The notes: generated by a model from the letters alone, not told the origin. 64,000 nt of DNA from Meconema thalassinum (GCA_946902985.2 OX336390.1:524166861-524230860); one strand, 5' to 3'. Shown: positions 1-10,975, numbered from the stretch's first letter. Numbers and translations are program-made.

Positions 1-189
1 TTATTGGAATACTACCTGTAACATAGCGTTCATTTTCCTGCTTATTTGCCGTATTTTTTAGTGGATTGCAAAGCATTTTGACACATTGCTCGGTACAAAT
101 CGTAATTGACAGCTCGTTACTATGTCTATAATTAACACGGAGTATGCAATTCGGAGAATATCTGTGCTGCACTGAGAGCAGATCACAAC

Positions 190-409
190 ATCCAGAGTAA
201 CTACAAAAGTTAGAAATCATCCCGGGATTTGCCTGGAGTGGAAACCACTACCAGGATGGTTGAGATGGGAACCAGTTTTGCCTCACGAACCTGACTGTAC
301 ACCGTTCCGGCTCTCAGACCAGAATTAAATTTCTTGGCAGAGCCGGAAATTGAACCTGGATCTCCGGGGTGACAGCCAAGAATGCTGACCGCTACACCAC
401 GAGGTGGTT
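190..409 (-). mobile_element. tRNA-derived SINE, family E
   Basis: Read on the minus strand it starts near 409 with a tRNA-like head: an A-box (TGGTGTAGCGG) and, about 45 bases on, a B-box-like GGTTCAATTTCCGG. The body follows ('gggaaccag', 'ctaccaggatgg'). The same body recurs near 7.6, 10.8, 43.1 and 62.2 kb, which is the evidence for a dispersed family. It has no coding capacity; such elements are transcribed by RNA polymerase III and moved by LINE enzymes. Ends are approximate. Confidence 0.6.
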
Positions 410-439
410 ATGACTATTTATAGGTGATATTGTGAGTTG

Positions 440-715
440 TTTATGTTGTTGCTGTTAATTCATTATAAGGGCTTTGGACAACTTGGTCAAGAGGCCAGTG
501 TACTTCGTCATGGGTAGACGTGTCTGATAACCTGTGTTTCTGTGATGACTACAGTAGTGTGACCAACAGTGCGCGTGTAGGTGGCCCGTGACTTTAAATA
601 AGGTACTATCCTGGCATTTATCTTGAGGTAGTGTTGAAAATCAAGGGAAAATACACACTTAAAATTGTCGTTGCCAGCGTAGGAATTCGAGTCTCCAGTA
701 CGCTGACCCATCGCG
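440..715 (-). mobile_element. SINE family E, second diverged copy
   Basis: On the minus strand this matches the 3' half of family E: the 'tctgataacctgtg' motif, the 'ggtactatcctggcattt' body segment, and a tail at its low-coordinate end next to 'gttgttgctgtt' (a (CAA)n-type tail on the minus strand). A weak B-box-like segment ('gaattcgagtctcc') lies near 686-699. Strongly diverged, so probably old. It lies head to tail beside the previous copy. Confidence 0.45.
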
Positions 716-720
716 GTTGT

Positions 721-945
721 GCTTTGTGAGTTTTTGTAGTGTTTCGTAGTGCATAGTGTCTTGTATATATAATAGATCTAATTAACTTTACTCTGATGAT
801 ATTTGCTTGACAAATGAAACGGTTATCCTTGCAGCCCCACCCCCCATCCTAATATGTGCAAATATTATCACACGTACTCTTTTTTCCCAAAATATCTTAT
901 ATTTCCAGCCTAATATAATTGGGCATAAGTACATGTTGACCAACT
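721..945. other. no recognised feature
   Basis: Short AT-rich spacer between SINE fragments and a LINE 3' end. Nothing recognisable on either strand. Confidence 0.4.
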
Positions 946-1185
946 GTGTGTGTTTGAGTCTTCGATCTTTTGACTGCTTGGATGCAGCTCTCCATTTCTT
1001 CCTGTCCTGAGCTAATCGTTTCACCTCTACAGAGGCAACACACCCTACATCCGAGGCAATCATATTCTAATCTTGGTCTAACAGTTCTTGTCCTCGACCC
1101 TTCCTTCCATAATTAAGCCTGCTATTCTTGGGTGTCTTTGTATGTGTCCTACTAATCTATCTCTTCTCTTCATTAGCAGTCATCC
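946..1185 (-). mobile_element. LINE family D, 3'-terminal fragment
   Basis: The plus strand reads 'gagtcttcgatcttttgact', then 'tcctgagctaatcgtttcac' and 'cctacatccgaggcaat', matching the 3' end of the LINE at 16.2 kb almost word for word. It is therefore a 5'-truncated insertion in minus orientation that keeps only the C-terminal codons and 3' untranslated region. No open frame survives. The tail side (about 940) is a short TG-rich run. Confidence 0.65.
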
Positions 1186-3255
1186 AAAAATTTACGAGCC
1201 TTACAGTAGTCGCATATGATGTGTAACATCTGACATGTTACCCTACTATGAAATTGAGATGAAATATATATGAAGTCAATTTATTCGTCATATTATTGGT
1301 CGAATTATTCTAAGCATGGAAATATATGTAATTCTGGATATTTTGCTGTCTAGTACTACTCATTAGGCTTCATTAACACATTTATTATCGTTTGATATAG
1401 TCTGGACATTTAGACATGTTAAACAATTTGTGTCGAGTGACTGATAATGTAGATGTTAGGCCCCTTAAAACAATCATCGTGATCATTCATAGCTGTAATA
1501 CTGTATAAACTAACTGTGCAGGCCTGTGAAATTTATAACGTAAGTGTACTGGTGGTTCTTAGGGCAGGCCACAAAGGTTATCAGCTGCATAAAATTATCG
1601 TGTTTTGAAATTTTCATTGATGAAAGTTATAATTAGGTTAATGGATCCGATTGGGTGATTATCGGCCAACAATCTTGATTCATAAAGCATAACCAACATA
1701 AATAGTCATACATGTTACTAGTAGGCCTATGCTTTGTCGAGTTTATTACGGTTCAAAATTACACGTAAAATGTCGTATTAACCGTCTTATAATTTCCTAA
1801 CCATGTACACACGTCACCATTTTATGCATTCCAACACTGATATGTCAACTCACCAAAATATCGCATATAGTGATGATACGTCACACTTTTCATCAAAAAA
1901 ACAGCAATATTCAGAAGGAATTGTATTTAACGCCACCTTCAACAAAAAAAAGTCGGTCAATCACAAGGAATATGCTTGAAGTGGTATTTAAAGTCACTTC
2001 ATAATGCTATTATTATGGGAGACAACTTTGCTTTGCCCAACATCAGCTGATTTTATTTTGGCTCCACTGAAATTTTATATTTAATGAAATCGTGCAGACA
2101 GTGATATATCTGTATTTGGTTAGCTTCATATTCTTTGCGATTGTGGTGAAAGGTTGAACTAGATTGCTAGATTTTGGAAGCAAAATGGTTAGCGCAGGTT
2201 GGAGCGCTTGTGTGGTTGTAAGTTGAACTAGGGAGTAGGAGTGCTTACTCTAAAAAATTCCAGAGATAGAGAGAGACAATGAGAGTTAAACAAAAAAGAG
2301 GGGATATTAGAGGTTATTGGCGTGGAAAAAAGAAAGCTATTGTATGAAAGACATTATATGAAAGATAAACGTGAAGGAAGTTATAGATTGAATCATTCTG
2401 TCTTCTTTATTGCATCGTAATGGTTATATGACGATAGTTTCTAAAATAAATTGTTCTAAGAAGGGAAACCAGAATAACATGAGTATTTGAATGATGGTAT
2501 GAAACTGGAAGTTGTATCTTGTTGTGACGGCATTATTGATACAATTCATATTTAATTCCCTTGGCTCTACAAAATATTAAGTGGCATTACGGAGACACGT
2601 CACGCCTGGGGACAAGAGTATTCTCGTGCAGCATATTAAAATATTTTTCATAGTGTATAACCTATGAAATGGCGCCCTCCCGGATTATATCTTCTTAGAG
2701 ATATCTATTTTTTTTACATTACACCACGGTCGGCCGGTAGAAGCATAGCGGGCGCACTCTCTATCCTATTGTATGCTCGAAGCATTCCACAGCAAAAGTA
2801 TAAAGGAGAATGTAATGGGAACTTACCTAAAAATACTGATATCAAAACAGTTCTGTAGGAATACTATGAAAGCTTTTAATACCTGGGATATTCCGGCGCT
2901 GACATACACGTTTGCTCTACTAAGACGGTCAAAGACAGTACCGAATGACACTGATATAAATACAAGAATAACAAAGAGCAAATGCTGAGTCTTTTGTCGG
3001 AAATCTACAATTGGGTCAGAGATATTTCCTCAGTTTCATAGACACCAAATTCCGCATGAGCGTTTACCGTTCAGTATGTCATATACATTCCTCATTGTTT
3101 CCTCTTACCACTGCCAGCTGGATCGATCGATCCGCCACTGCCAGCGGGCACACTTCCGTTCGATCCACCACTGCCAGCTAGATCGTTCCGATCCACTTCC
3201 GTCCCATTTTTCAAAATCACTCCCACAAAAATATCCAGCAACCGAGTGGAAAGAT
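1186..3255. other. anonymous AT-rich DNA, no gene recognised
   Basis: About 2 kb with no convincing coding frame, RNA gene or named repeat. The only structure is three imperfect copies of 'ccactgccagc' between about 3108 and 3180, spaced 24-36 bases apart, a degenerate short tandem array. Short open frames here lack recognisable protein motifs and are treated as chance. Confidence 0.5.
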
Positions 3256-3257
3256 GT

Positions 3258-3570
3258 TACACATCAAAAACATCTCTCTTCTCCCACTCGTCTTAATACC
3301 TCTTCATTTGTGACCCTATCTACCCATCTGATCATCATCATTCTCCTCTAACACCACATTTCAAACGCTTCAATTCACTTCATTTCTGCTGCACCAAACC
3401 ACGCTCCACACAAAGGCATTCATACATGACTTCCTAATACCTAAATCTACACTCGATGTTAATTGATTTCTTTCTCTGTAGAAATGCTTTCCTTGCCTGA
3501 GCCAACCTACTTCTTATATCCTCTTTGCTTCGTCAATCCCTGGTTATTTTGCTTCTTAAGTAACAGAATT
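3258..3570 (-). mobile_element. LINE family D, internal/C-terminal fragment
   Basis: Homologous to 16450-16710 joined to 19599-19660, in minus orientation: 'ctcccactcgtcttaatacc' near its low end, 'gaaatgctttccttgcctga' in the middle and 'gcttcttaagtaacag' at its high end. Here those two blocks are continuous. This copy is therefore the uninterrupted reference showing that the copy at 16-22 kb carries a 2.9-kb insertion. Both ends are truncated and frames are broken. Confidence 0.65.
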
Positions 3571-3599
3571 CTTTTAATTGGCCATATTTGGTCCTCCTG

Positions 3600-3838
3600 T
3601 AAAACAAGATTTTAGCAGGCTGCAGGGCTCAGCGGTAACGTTCTTGGTTGTGGGCCCAAGGTTGCAGGATCGAATCATGGCGCAGTCAATTGGCATTGAG
3701 TGTGCGCAAATGCAAGGGAGACGTGTCAGTAGATTTACTGGCACGTTAAAGATCCCTTTCTGGGCTAAATTCTGGCACCCTGGCGTCTCTAAAAGTCGCA
3801 GAAGTTAAAAGGGACGTAAAACTAATAATGTTAATATT
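3600..3838 (+). mobile_element. tRNA-derived SINE, family B
   Basis: Starts with a tRNA-like head: an A-box within 'gggctcagcggtaacg' and a B-box-like 'ggttgcaggatcgaatc'. The body contains 'gtcagtagatttactggcac' and ends with 'agttaaaagggacgtaa' before an AT-rich tail. A second copy with the same order of blocks is at 49.47-49.68 kb. Non-coding. Confidence 0.6.
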
Positions 3839-4515
3839 CTTCTTCCTCTTCCCTCGTTACGGCCAATTAAGAACACGTCATGTCAACTGTTTTTTTCTTC
3901 ATTTTAATGTTGGCCCAGTACTCTTTCATTCGCCATCAATGTTGCTTCTTTCTCTCCGTCGTCCACGCCTTCCAGGTTTTTAGTTTCGGCTTAAGTTGAA
4001 AACTCCGATGTTTTTGAAGTGGGCCACGCTCCTGGATTTCTTCACATGTTCTCCCAATCTCCAACAGATCTTTCTCTACTTCACTGAACCAGGCCCCCTT
4101 TTGTCTTTTTCTTATGGAGAAAAACAAAAAAAATCGGTTGGATAGCCGTGTTGATTTCATTCGGGTTATATGCCCATAGAAAGAAATCCTCCTTTTCCTC
4201 ATCACGTCAGTTATTCTCTACGTGGGTGTTCAACTCTTGGTTGTGGCGTCTTCGAAACTCGCCGTGTTCTTTGACTGGACCCAGAATTTTCCTCAATGTC
4301 TTCCTTTCCTTGGTCTCCAGTTTTTCCATTATGCCTTTTCTATGAGTCGCGAGTCATTCCGCTGCATACAAAGCTTCTGGCCGGATGACCGAGCAGTAGT
4401 GCTTGAGTTTTGCATTCAGGGATATAGATCTCTTGTTGTACACATTCTTCGTTATATGGTAAGCCATTTCAATTTTATACAAGCGTGTCGCCAAAGCCTC
4501 GTTTTCGGACATTGT
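3838..4515 (-). pseudogene. RTE-type LINE fragment, RT C-terminal region
   Basis: The minus strand encodes in broken frames the region after the reverse transcriptase domain of RTE-type LINEs. One frame (about 4515-4330) gives SLNAKLKHYCSVIRPEALYA and TLRKILGP-like segments. The frame 4205-3936 gives MRKRRISFYGHITRM followed by a Lys/Arg-rich C-terminus ending WTTERKKQH. The same RKRRxxFYGHIxRM motif occurs in the LINEs at 15.5, 54.5 and 55.4 kb. The RT core is absent, so this is a 5'-truncated dead copy; an in-frame stop follows PEALYAAE. Its 3' end abuts the SINE before it. Confidence 0.7.
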
Positions 4516-4620
4516 AGGGTTAATTTTATTATAACTAAAACAAGATTTATTAGAATCTTACGGAATCGAGTGTTTGTTGTCTTTGTCATCTATTTTAGAG
4601 GCTTAGAAAATGTTAGTCAT

Positions 4621-5960
4621 TAGCCCGTGGTCTTAATTTAGGTACTGTACCCGAAAATCCGAAAGTAGCCTGTTGGAATATCCATTGCCCCAGCTGGATT
4701 GCCTATTTCTAACAGCACCGGCAAATTACCACATTAGAAATCGTTCCCAACATGGCCTTTAGGGATTTACATCTACCTAGCTATCCTCGCGTCTCCACAA
4801 GTCGACAGTCGTCGCACTCGGACAAAGCCTTGGGATCTCCGTTAACCCAGTAAAAACACTTCCTCACTCTTCAAAGACTGCTGGAATAAGAACCTCGATC
4901 CTTGGATCTCCCCCTCCAAGTCGAAAATTTTGGCGGCCATATCAATCTCCCACCATAATTTTAGCGCGTAGATTACTAATGCTTATTACTGCGTAGATTA
5001 ACCGATCTGCGGTTTTTAAAGTATCAGACATAATTTCTTTTAATTTTCTCTTCATTACCAAATAAGAAAATCTTTATCTAAGGGTCTAAATGCATAATTT
5101 CATCACATTATGTAATTGAAGTTGATCCCGTCTCAATAAGACCTCTTCTCATTGGCTCTGGGCTGGGATCCAATAGCAAAATTTATAACAATATTTATAA
5201 TATTAATTTCCAAACTCGCTGTTGCTATGCCAATTATAGCCTTCTAGAAGCGTCTATTGTGCAATATATCACGTCATCGGGCTCTCCCACAGCCTCGAGC
5301 TTGTAACACTACCCTCCTGTGTCACACTTCCAGAAATTATATTTGCTGGTTAAATTTTATCATGGGGACGGAAAATACTCTCATTTTGTCCCAAAATAAT
5401 TCAATTTCCGGGGGCAGTACCATTCCTTTATTTGTGTGGAGTAGAAGTGGGAAGCTGTGGAAAACTAGCTCTTGCAGTGTCGAGGAAGAAATTGAACCCT
5501 CTTATTGTAATTTGTCTTCATTAGCCTGAGAACATCCCATCCCAACACTCACATAAATATTAAACTATTGGTTTAGTGGAGAATCGAACCCAGGAGTTTT
5601 GAAGTATCAAAATGTCTCCCAAGACTACAGAAGATGACGTGATCATGTCTAATAAAGGGTAGTTATCTGGAATATTTTCCGAGTCATTCTTGTGTTGATG
5701 GCGACTAGACGTCAGTTGGTAATGGGGCTGCGAGAATGAAGATTACCGCAGGCATTATGCAGGAACACAAGCATGTGTGTGCTCGGTGCAGATACGGTAC
5801 AACTCGCTTGGCTTCATATGCGAGCTCACGTTATGAGCAACTTCTTTAACAAGTTGGACAACTTTTGATTAACAAACACACGAATAATGTATTATTTACC
5901 TAGGATAATAGTACGCAATCGTTAGTATTAGTTAAAGTAAGTCAATTAGGCTTTATAAAC
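4621..5960. other. no recognised feature
   Basis: About 1.3 kb without a convincing gene, RNA or repeat family. It contains simple AT-rich stretches around 5160-5230 only. Confidence 0.45.
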
Positions 5961-5961
5961 C

Positions 5962-6632
5962 CTCTGTCTGAAAAGTTCGGTGAATGGGCCATTTACGAAC
6001 GGATTGTTGGTTTACCTGAAACAGCCGTTACTGTCCTTCGAAGTAATCCCCGTGGATGGTTATGCACTTCTGAGAACGACTGAACAAGTCCTGGAAACTC
6101 CTGGCATAGTCTTCTTTAGGAATAGCCTTCAGTTTGGGTCGTCAAAACTCTAAATTGAAAGCAAGAGAGAAGCGTGAATTTATGCAATCTGCTTTGCACA
6201 CCTGATAGACGGGAGGCAGTGAGAAGGGTGAATTTATGCAACCTAACGTGCACACCTGTTCCACGGGTGGCAATGAGGAGGGTGAATGTTCCGTGGAATG
6301 AAATGGTCCTGAAAACCATCGTCACGGGTGACGAGACCAGGTGCCTGAGGTACGACCTTGAAGGCAAGCGTCAAAGTATGGAGTATCGGGGTCCAGGGTC
6401 GCCGAAAAGCCCTGAAGGGCCAGAGGTTTTCAGACATTTCGGACATCCAACGTAATATAATGACCCAACTGAAGGCTATCCCTCAGGAAGACTATGCCAG
6501 GACTTGTACAACCGTTCTAAGAAGTGCATAACCATCCACGGGGATTACTTCGAAGGATAGCAACGGTTGTTTCAGAGAAGCCAACAATCCGTTCGTAATA
6601 TAGACCCATTCACCGAACTTTTCAGGCAGAGA
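5962..6632 (+). mobile_element. mariner-like DNA transposon relic with long inverted arms
   Basis: The ends read 'ctgtctgaaaagttcggtga' and its inverse. Inverted similarity extends about 175 bases on each side (5962-6139 and 6459-6632), far beyond the roughly 30-bp repeats usual for mariner. The plus-strand frame 6174-6455 contains VLKTIVTGDET followed by RYDLEGKRQSMEYRGPGSP, the mariner transposase segment around the first catalytic Asp (the D of GDE). The conserved Trp after GDET is Arg. After it come C-terminal-like codons (TQLKAIPQEDYAR) in another frame. The left arm is an inverted copy of that C-terminal end, and the first two catalytic blocks are not contiguous, so the element is dead. 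Confidence 0.7.
6173..6290 (+). repeat. 54-bp tandem duplication inside the mariner relic
   Basis: Two direct copies of about 54 bases beginning 'gtgaatttatgcaa' (about 6173 and 6227), plus the start of a third ('gtgaatgtt'). The unit is 18 codons, so the frame is kept: VNLCNL.CTP....A.RR is repeated. Confidence 0.6.
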
Positions 6633-7134
6633 TGTACATAGCTAACAATATATCGTATAAATTGCATTTCCTAAATTTATTATCCCCAGCTCGGTTTCAC
6701 CCACGGACAATGTGAGGACGGTGTCTGGGAGCTGAACATACTTTGTCCGTTGATACAACTGGGGTCTATCGCCAAGGTGACCGCTAACTTGGGTCTAATT
6801 AAGGAAGGATCAGGGATGGGATTTTGTAAGGACGTCTGCCATGCACCTGATGATTGGTTGATTTTATTTTCACGGCTGCACTTAAAGCTTAAGAGTTCCT
6901 TTACAGTAGCAATAGGATTGGGGCTTATAAACGTAGTAACAAATAGAAGTAGAAAAACACAATACATTACGAAAAATTAAGATCATATGATATATCGTAT
7001 CATATCATAAGCAACCAATTAAATTTGCATAATATTATTAAGTACGTTTCATACAACGTACACAATATAAATAATAATAGTCTAACAATGACAGTAAAAA
7101 TAGTTGGCTCTACGGTCGTAATTAAAAAATAGAA
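6633..7134. other. no recognised feature
   Basis: About 500 bases between the mariner relic and the next SINE, with no family recognised. A short palindromic AT cluster ('atatcgtatcatatcat') lies near 6990. Confidence 0.4.
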
Positions 7135-7282
7135 CGGAAACGTCCCTGCATTTGCCGAGTGGTGAAAATGGGAAACCACGAAAAGTATTCTTAGGGCAGC
7201 CGACGTGGGATTCGAACCCATACTCTCCCGATGCCAACAAGGCACGAGCTAGTGCGTTAGCATTCTCAGCCACCGTGGCCGG
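7135..7282 (-). mobile_element. tRNA-derived SINE, family G
   Basis: On the minus strand it starts near 7282 with a tRNA-like head (A-box-like 'tggctgagaatgctaacg'; B-box 'gggttcgaatcccacg'). Then comes 'aagaatacttttcgtggttt' and a short body. A related copy lies at 9450-9595. Non-coding. Confidence 0.6.
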
Positions 7283-7559
7283 TTAAATTGCAATGTATTA
7301 ATTCAAATTAAAAACAAGTAGTTCCGTGAAGAACTAAAGCTTATTTTCACATATCCTACTTATGTTAATTGCCACTATCAACATACAAAATTTCAGTTTG
7401 ATTGCTGTAATAGATTCGTAGATATTGATAACCGACTAAATATTGTGGATGGTCGCCATGTTGCATTTTTATATAGAGTTATGTACTGTTACATGAAGAT
7501 TATTATGTAGGTGTAGTATTCAAACTTCACTCGCATGATTAGGACACAAAACATAAAAA

Positions 7560-7855
7560 CGAGATTTTAAAATTTCGCACAGTTTCGTTTCCCACCTTAG
7601 TCATTCCGGAAGTAGTTTTCTGTCGTTTCTCACTCCTACTCCAGGAGAATTCTGGGATGGTACCTAAATTAAAGCAACGGCTGCCTTATTCCCCGTCCAC
7701 AGTCTCAATTACAAATACATACACTAACACAGTCATCGCAATAACACTGGTTATCAGACACAATACGTCACACACACACACACACTCACCCAAATACAAG
7801 GCGTTATATGGGGCAAAGATCCAACTCAACAACAACAACAACAACAATTCTTTAA
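7560..7855 (+). mobile_element. SINE family E, 5'-truncated copy
   Basis: Contains the family E body ('tctgggatggtacctaaatt'), the tail module in plus orientation ('caataacactggttatcaga') and a (CAA)n tail ('caacaacaacaacaacaa') at about 7830-7847. A (CA)n run lies at 7768-7787. The tRNA head is missing. Confidence 0.55.
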
Positions 7856-8032
7856 ACGCTGCTCATATAAAAAGTTATATTCGTTTATGCATTGAATACC
7901 GAGCTTTGTTCACTGTGTATTCTGTAATGTAAAGTTCTGAAGCCAAGTTTCAGTGTTGCCTGTTCAAACTATCAGTTATAACTTTTCAGTCGGTCAAGGC
8001 ATATTTTCCCAATATGACTGGGCGGGGTGCAA

Positions 8033-8735
8033 TGTATACACGGGGTGTAACTAAATATGTGGGAAAGCTTCGGGGATTCGATAAAGTACCTGACAACAAG
8101 CTAAACTTATCCCTTAAACATATGATGTATTTGCATTCCTTTCCGTATTACAAGCATTGTTGGTTGTGTACCGGTACATAACACAGACCGCTTCACTGTG
8201 CAGGTTGGTCATTTGTGTTGATAACGTGTACGTTACTACTTACAGTTCTCTACAGAAGGTGCTAAAATGGCTACAGCGAGCTGTAATGAAGGCGTCTATG
8301 AACCACTTCATTTACTGTCTCACACGCTCCTATATTCCTGGCGTCTGTCGTATCTGCTAATATCCTTGCTCTATTGACTGACGCAGCATGCCCAAGTTAT
8401 GAATAGGTGTGGCATACACAATGGCCTGTAAATGACCCCGTAAGTAGAAGTATAATTGGTTGAGATCAGAAGAACGAGCAGGCCACGGTGTCGGTCCCTG
8501 AATGCAAAACAAATGCACACAGACTAGAATAGCGACGAAACGTACAAGTGGCCTGTGTGCCCTCCACAAATGACCAACTAGCCTCGTGCCACCGTATGTG
8601 TTATGCACACCATAAACAATGCTTGTAATGAACGCACATACACCATGTGTTTACAGGACATGTTTTGCTTGTTGTCAGGTCCTCTATCGAATCGCCGGAG
8701 CTTTCCCACATATTTAGTTACACCCTGTATATACA
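8033..8735 (-). mobile_element. Tc1/mariner-type deletion derivative with ~180-bp inverted repeats
   Basis: The ends are inverted copies of each other: 'ggtgtaactaaatatgtggg' starts at about 8043 and its inverse ends at about 8726. Diverged similarity runs some 180 bases inward on each side. The minus-strand frame 8608-8357 includes PTPWPARSSDLNQLYFYLRG followed by HLQAIVYATP. This resembles the C-terminal catalytic block (W-P-x-RSPDLNPLDF, then WGxLKxxVY) of Tc1/mariner-superfamily DDE transposases. Only that part of a transposase remains and the N-terminal DNA-binding domain is gone, so it can only have moved in trans. The superfamily call rests on this one motif. Confidence 0.6.
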
Positions 8736-8756
8736 TACCAGGTGAATGAGCTGCCA

Positions 8757-9235
8757 CTAATAATATTGTTTTACGCAGCCCAACTAACACGTGTTGTCAG
8801 GAAGGTCATATTTCTCTGCTTGCATCCCGTATGGTACAGTTCACGCAACGGTTCTTGGCCGGTCAGCTGCGATTTCGCAGTCGTACAGAGAACAGTCGGT
8901 TAGCCTCAGACATCTGCAATTGATACGTGATTTGCTTTACGCTCAACTGACATCTCACGTATCAATTGCAAATGTCCGAGGCACTGTTCTCTGTGCGACT
9001 GCGAAACCGGAGCTGACCGGCCAAAATCCGTGGTGTGAACTGCTAATGCACAACAAGTATATCCCGCAAACGATATCAGTATTAGACTGTAGTCACATGA
9101 AGGAGAAATCAATAATGTTCAAAACCGTTTGCAGGATATGCATGTAGTGCATTACTACCATACGAAATGTAAGCAAAGAAATATCGACCTTCCTGATATT
9201 AATGCTAGTTGGGCTGCATTAAACAATATTATTTG
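8757..9235. mobile_element. MITE with ~75-bp terminal inverted repeats, carrying a nested insertion
   Basis: The inverted ends start 'aataatattgtttta', followed by 'gcagcccaac', and close with the inverse near 9234. Inside the repeats are 'ggaaggtcatatttctctgc' and 'tgcatcccgtatggta'. A second copy with the same terminal blocks is at 52.2 kb. No transposase coding is visible. The middle is occupied by another palindromic element (8837-9042). Confidence 0.65.
8837..9042. mobile_element. Palindromic element nested in the MITE
   Basis: The arms start 'cagttcac' and end 'gtgaactg'. About 90 bases per arm pair (for example 'cagacatctgcaattgatac' with its inverse near 8960) around a short unpaired centre at about 8930-8954. 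The related MITE at 52.2 kb reads straight through this position ('ggtactaatgcac'), so it serves as the empty site. No clear target duplication is visible at the junctions. Non-coding. Confidence 0.6.
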
Positions 9236-9254
9236 AGGTAGGGGAATATATAAA

Positions 9255-9362
9255 GATTTTTAGCGTATGGCTTTTAGTGCCGGGAGTGTCCTAGGACATG
9301 TTCGGCTCGCCAGAGTTAGTAGCTGCTTCAATGCAGACACCCATGGGGTGAGCTACAAGTAG
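9255..9362 (-). mobile_element. SINE family C1, 3'-end fragment
   Basis: The plus strand reads 'cgtatggcttttagtgccgg' then 'gacatgttcggctcgcc' and 'ggggtgagctacaag', the 3' end of family C1 in minus orientation. The same blocks are found in copies at 44.5, 58.1 and 60.7 kb. Only the last ~105 bases remain. Confidence 0.6.
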
Positions 9363-9444
9363 CGTCGCGTGTGGAGTGTTGTCTGGGGAGGAAAGTGTCA
9401 ATGTAAGGACGAGGAATTGGAGGGTAGCGGCTGTGACCTATAGT

Positions 9445-9595
9445 TAGGGACCAACCTTGGCATTTGCCTATAAGGAAGATGGGAAACCACAGAAAACCAT
9501 CTTCAAGGTTGCCGGCGGAGGGATTCGAACCTCCTCGCCTCCTGGATGTGATCGACTGCTTGCAGCCACGCCGTAACAACCACGGCTAACTCACT
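9445..9595 (-). mobile_element. tRNA-derived SINE, family G-related copy
   Basis: The minus strand begins near 9595 with a tRNA-like head (A-box-like 'tagccgtggttgttacgg'; B-box 'aggttcgaatccctcc'), followed by 'gatggttttctgtggtttcc'. The body resembles the 7.2-kb copy. Confidence 0.55.
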
Positions 9596-9632
9596 TGGTA
9601 TATCAAGAAATAAAAAATCCTGAACAAAAACA

Positions 9633-10020
9633 TTTATTAATAATAATAATAATAATATCGTATGGCCTCGGGTGCCTGGTGCAAGCTTTGTTAATTGACA
9701 CCCAGAGGGTAGCTTGCATGTCGAATTTCGTCGTTCCTTTGAACGCTATGAAAGTCAAGGAGGTTAGATATCTAAACTCTTTGACACTACAGCGCTTTCA
9801 AGTAGAGAATGGAGGAACTTTGTGTTGGCGGAAAATCCCGAGATTAATTTTGCCAATGAACACGGCCTACTGAATTCAAATGGGTTCTTTAACATGCCAA
9901 CAACGTATGACATGAGTATCGTGATTTTTGTCGCCTTCAAAAATCACTTACCATGGCCAGGGGCGAACCTGCAATCTTGGGGTTGGTAGTTCGACACTAT
10001 AACCACTCACCCACCGTGGC
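9633..10020 (-). mobile_element. tRNA-derived SINE, family H (near full length)
   Basis: The minus-strand head near 10020 ('gccacggtgggtgagtggtt') contains the A-box, and the B-box-like 'gcaggttcgcccctgg' follows. The body contains 'tcgggattttccgccaacac' and ends 'gaggccatacgat' plus an (ATT)n tail (9633-9658). Two more copies lie at 45.38-45.76 kb (minus) and 49.08-49.46 kb (plus). The terminal 'gccatacgat' is shared with family C1. Confidence 0.65.
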
Positions 10021-10114
10021 AAGCTGATTTATTAATTATAATTACTATTAAATAATGGGTACTTTGGGATTATTATGCTCATTATTTAATAGTGGTTTTT
10101 AAATACATGTAATA

Positions 10115-10305
10115 TTTAAGGAGTGTTTATTTATTTATTTTATTATTTATTTGTTCATTTATTTATTTATTTATTTATTTATCTATTTATTTATTATTTA
10201 ATTTGTATTTATTTATTTATTTATTTATTATTACTATTATTACATCATTTTTGTCCTTATGGACAGTGTTTGAACTTAAATATCGCATGATGTCACAATT
10301 TTCAC

Positions 10306-10336
<31 letters not shown>

Positions 10337-10342
10337 TTAGTT
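10115..10342. repeat. (TTTA)n microsatellite cluster
   Basis: Runs of 'ttta' at about 10124-10170, 10180-10230 and 10304-10340 with short interruptions. Probably expanded tails of degraded retroposons. No gene. Confidence 0.8.
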
Positions 10343-10344
10343 CC

Positions 10345-10770
10345 ATACGCATCCTTGATATCTCTGTAACATATTGTATATTATATCTGGAAATTCTAGA
10401 TATTGTACTTTCGGATGAGAAGCGTGCTATGTAGTAAATTGATCTTTCATATATAATGGCTGATATCAGAGTCATAAGCCATCTATCGCATGTCAAAACT
10501 CCCAAGTGGAGTGTTCGTTGAAATATTGAGTTTGTTATCCTTCACTTATCCCATTAAGATTAAAGCTTCTCCTCCACGCCATCTTTCAAAGCCTCAATTG
10601 CGTGAACTGCTGCTGACAGTTCCCATCAGATGCAATGAGACTCCGCGGCTTATCAAGGTCAAAACCACATTATCAGCAAATCTAATGTTCCATGTACCAT
10701 AATTTAGGCCAAAATACATTCTTGAACGAAGGCAGGCTATTTTGGCCTGACCACCTACCCAATGGCCCCT
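10345..10770. other. no recognised feature
   Basis: About 425 bases of unique-looking sequence without coding or repeat signals that I recognise. Confidence 0.4.
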
Positions 10771-10774
10771 TAAA

Positions 10775-10975
10775 ATAAACAACTACCAACAGTGTGGTCT
10801 CGAGGTACCTGAGACTCCGGACCCCACGGTCTCGATTATCAGCTCTGCCAAGAAAATATATGTGGTCTGAGGGCTGGAACGGGGTACACTCAGCTTCTTG
10901 AGTCAAAACTGAGAAGAAGTGGGTTTGAACCCCATCATAAACTCTCCTAGAAGTAGTTTTCTATGGTTTAAAATT
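10775..10975 (+). mobile_element. SINE family E, diverged 5' portion
   Basis: Contains 'cagctctgccaaga', 'gagggctggaacggggta', the B-box-like 'gtgggtttgaaccccatc' and 'agtagttttctatggttt', in the order seen in the other family E copies. The tail is lacking here. Confidence 0.45.

Noticed and set aside
10115..10342. Direct-repeat arrays as a CRISPR candidate
   Set aside because: Simple TTTA microsatellite with no spacers; the genome is eukaryotic.
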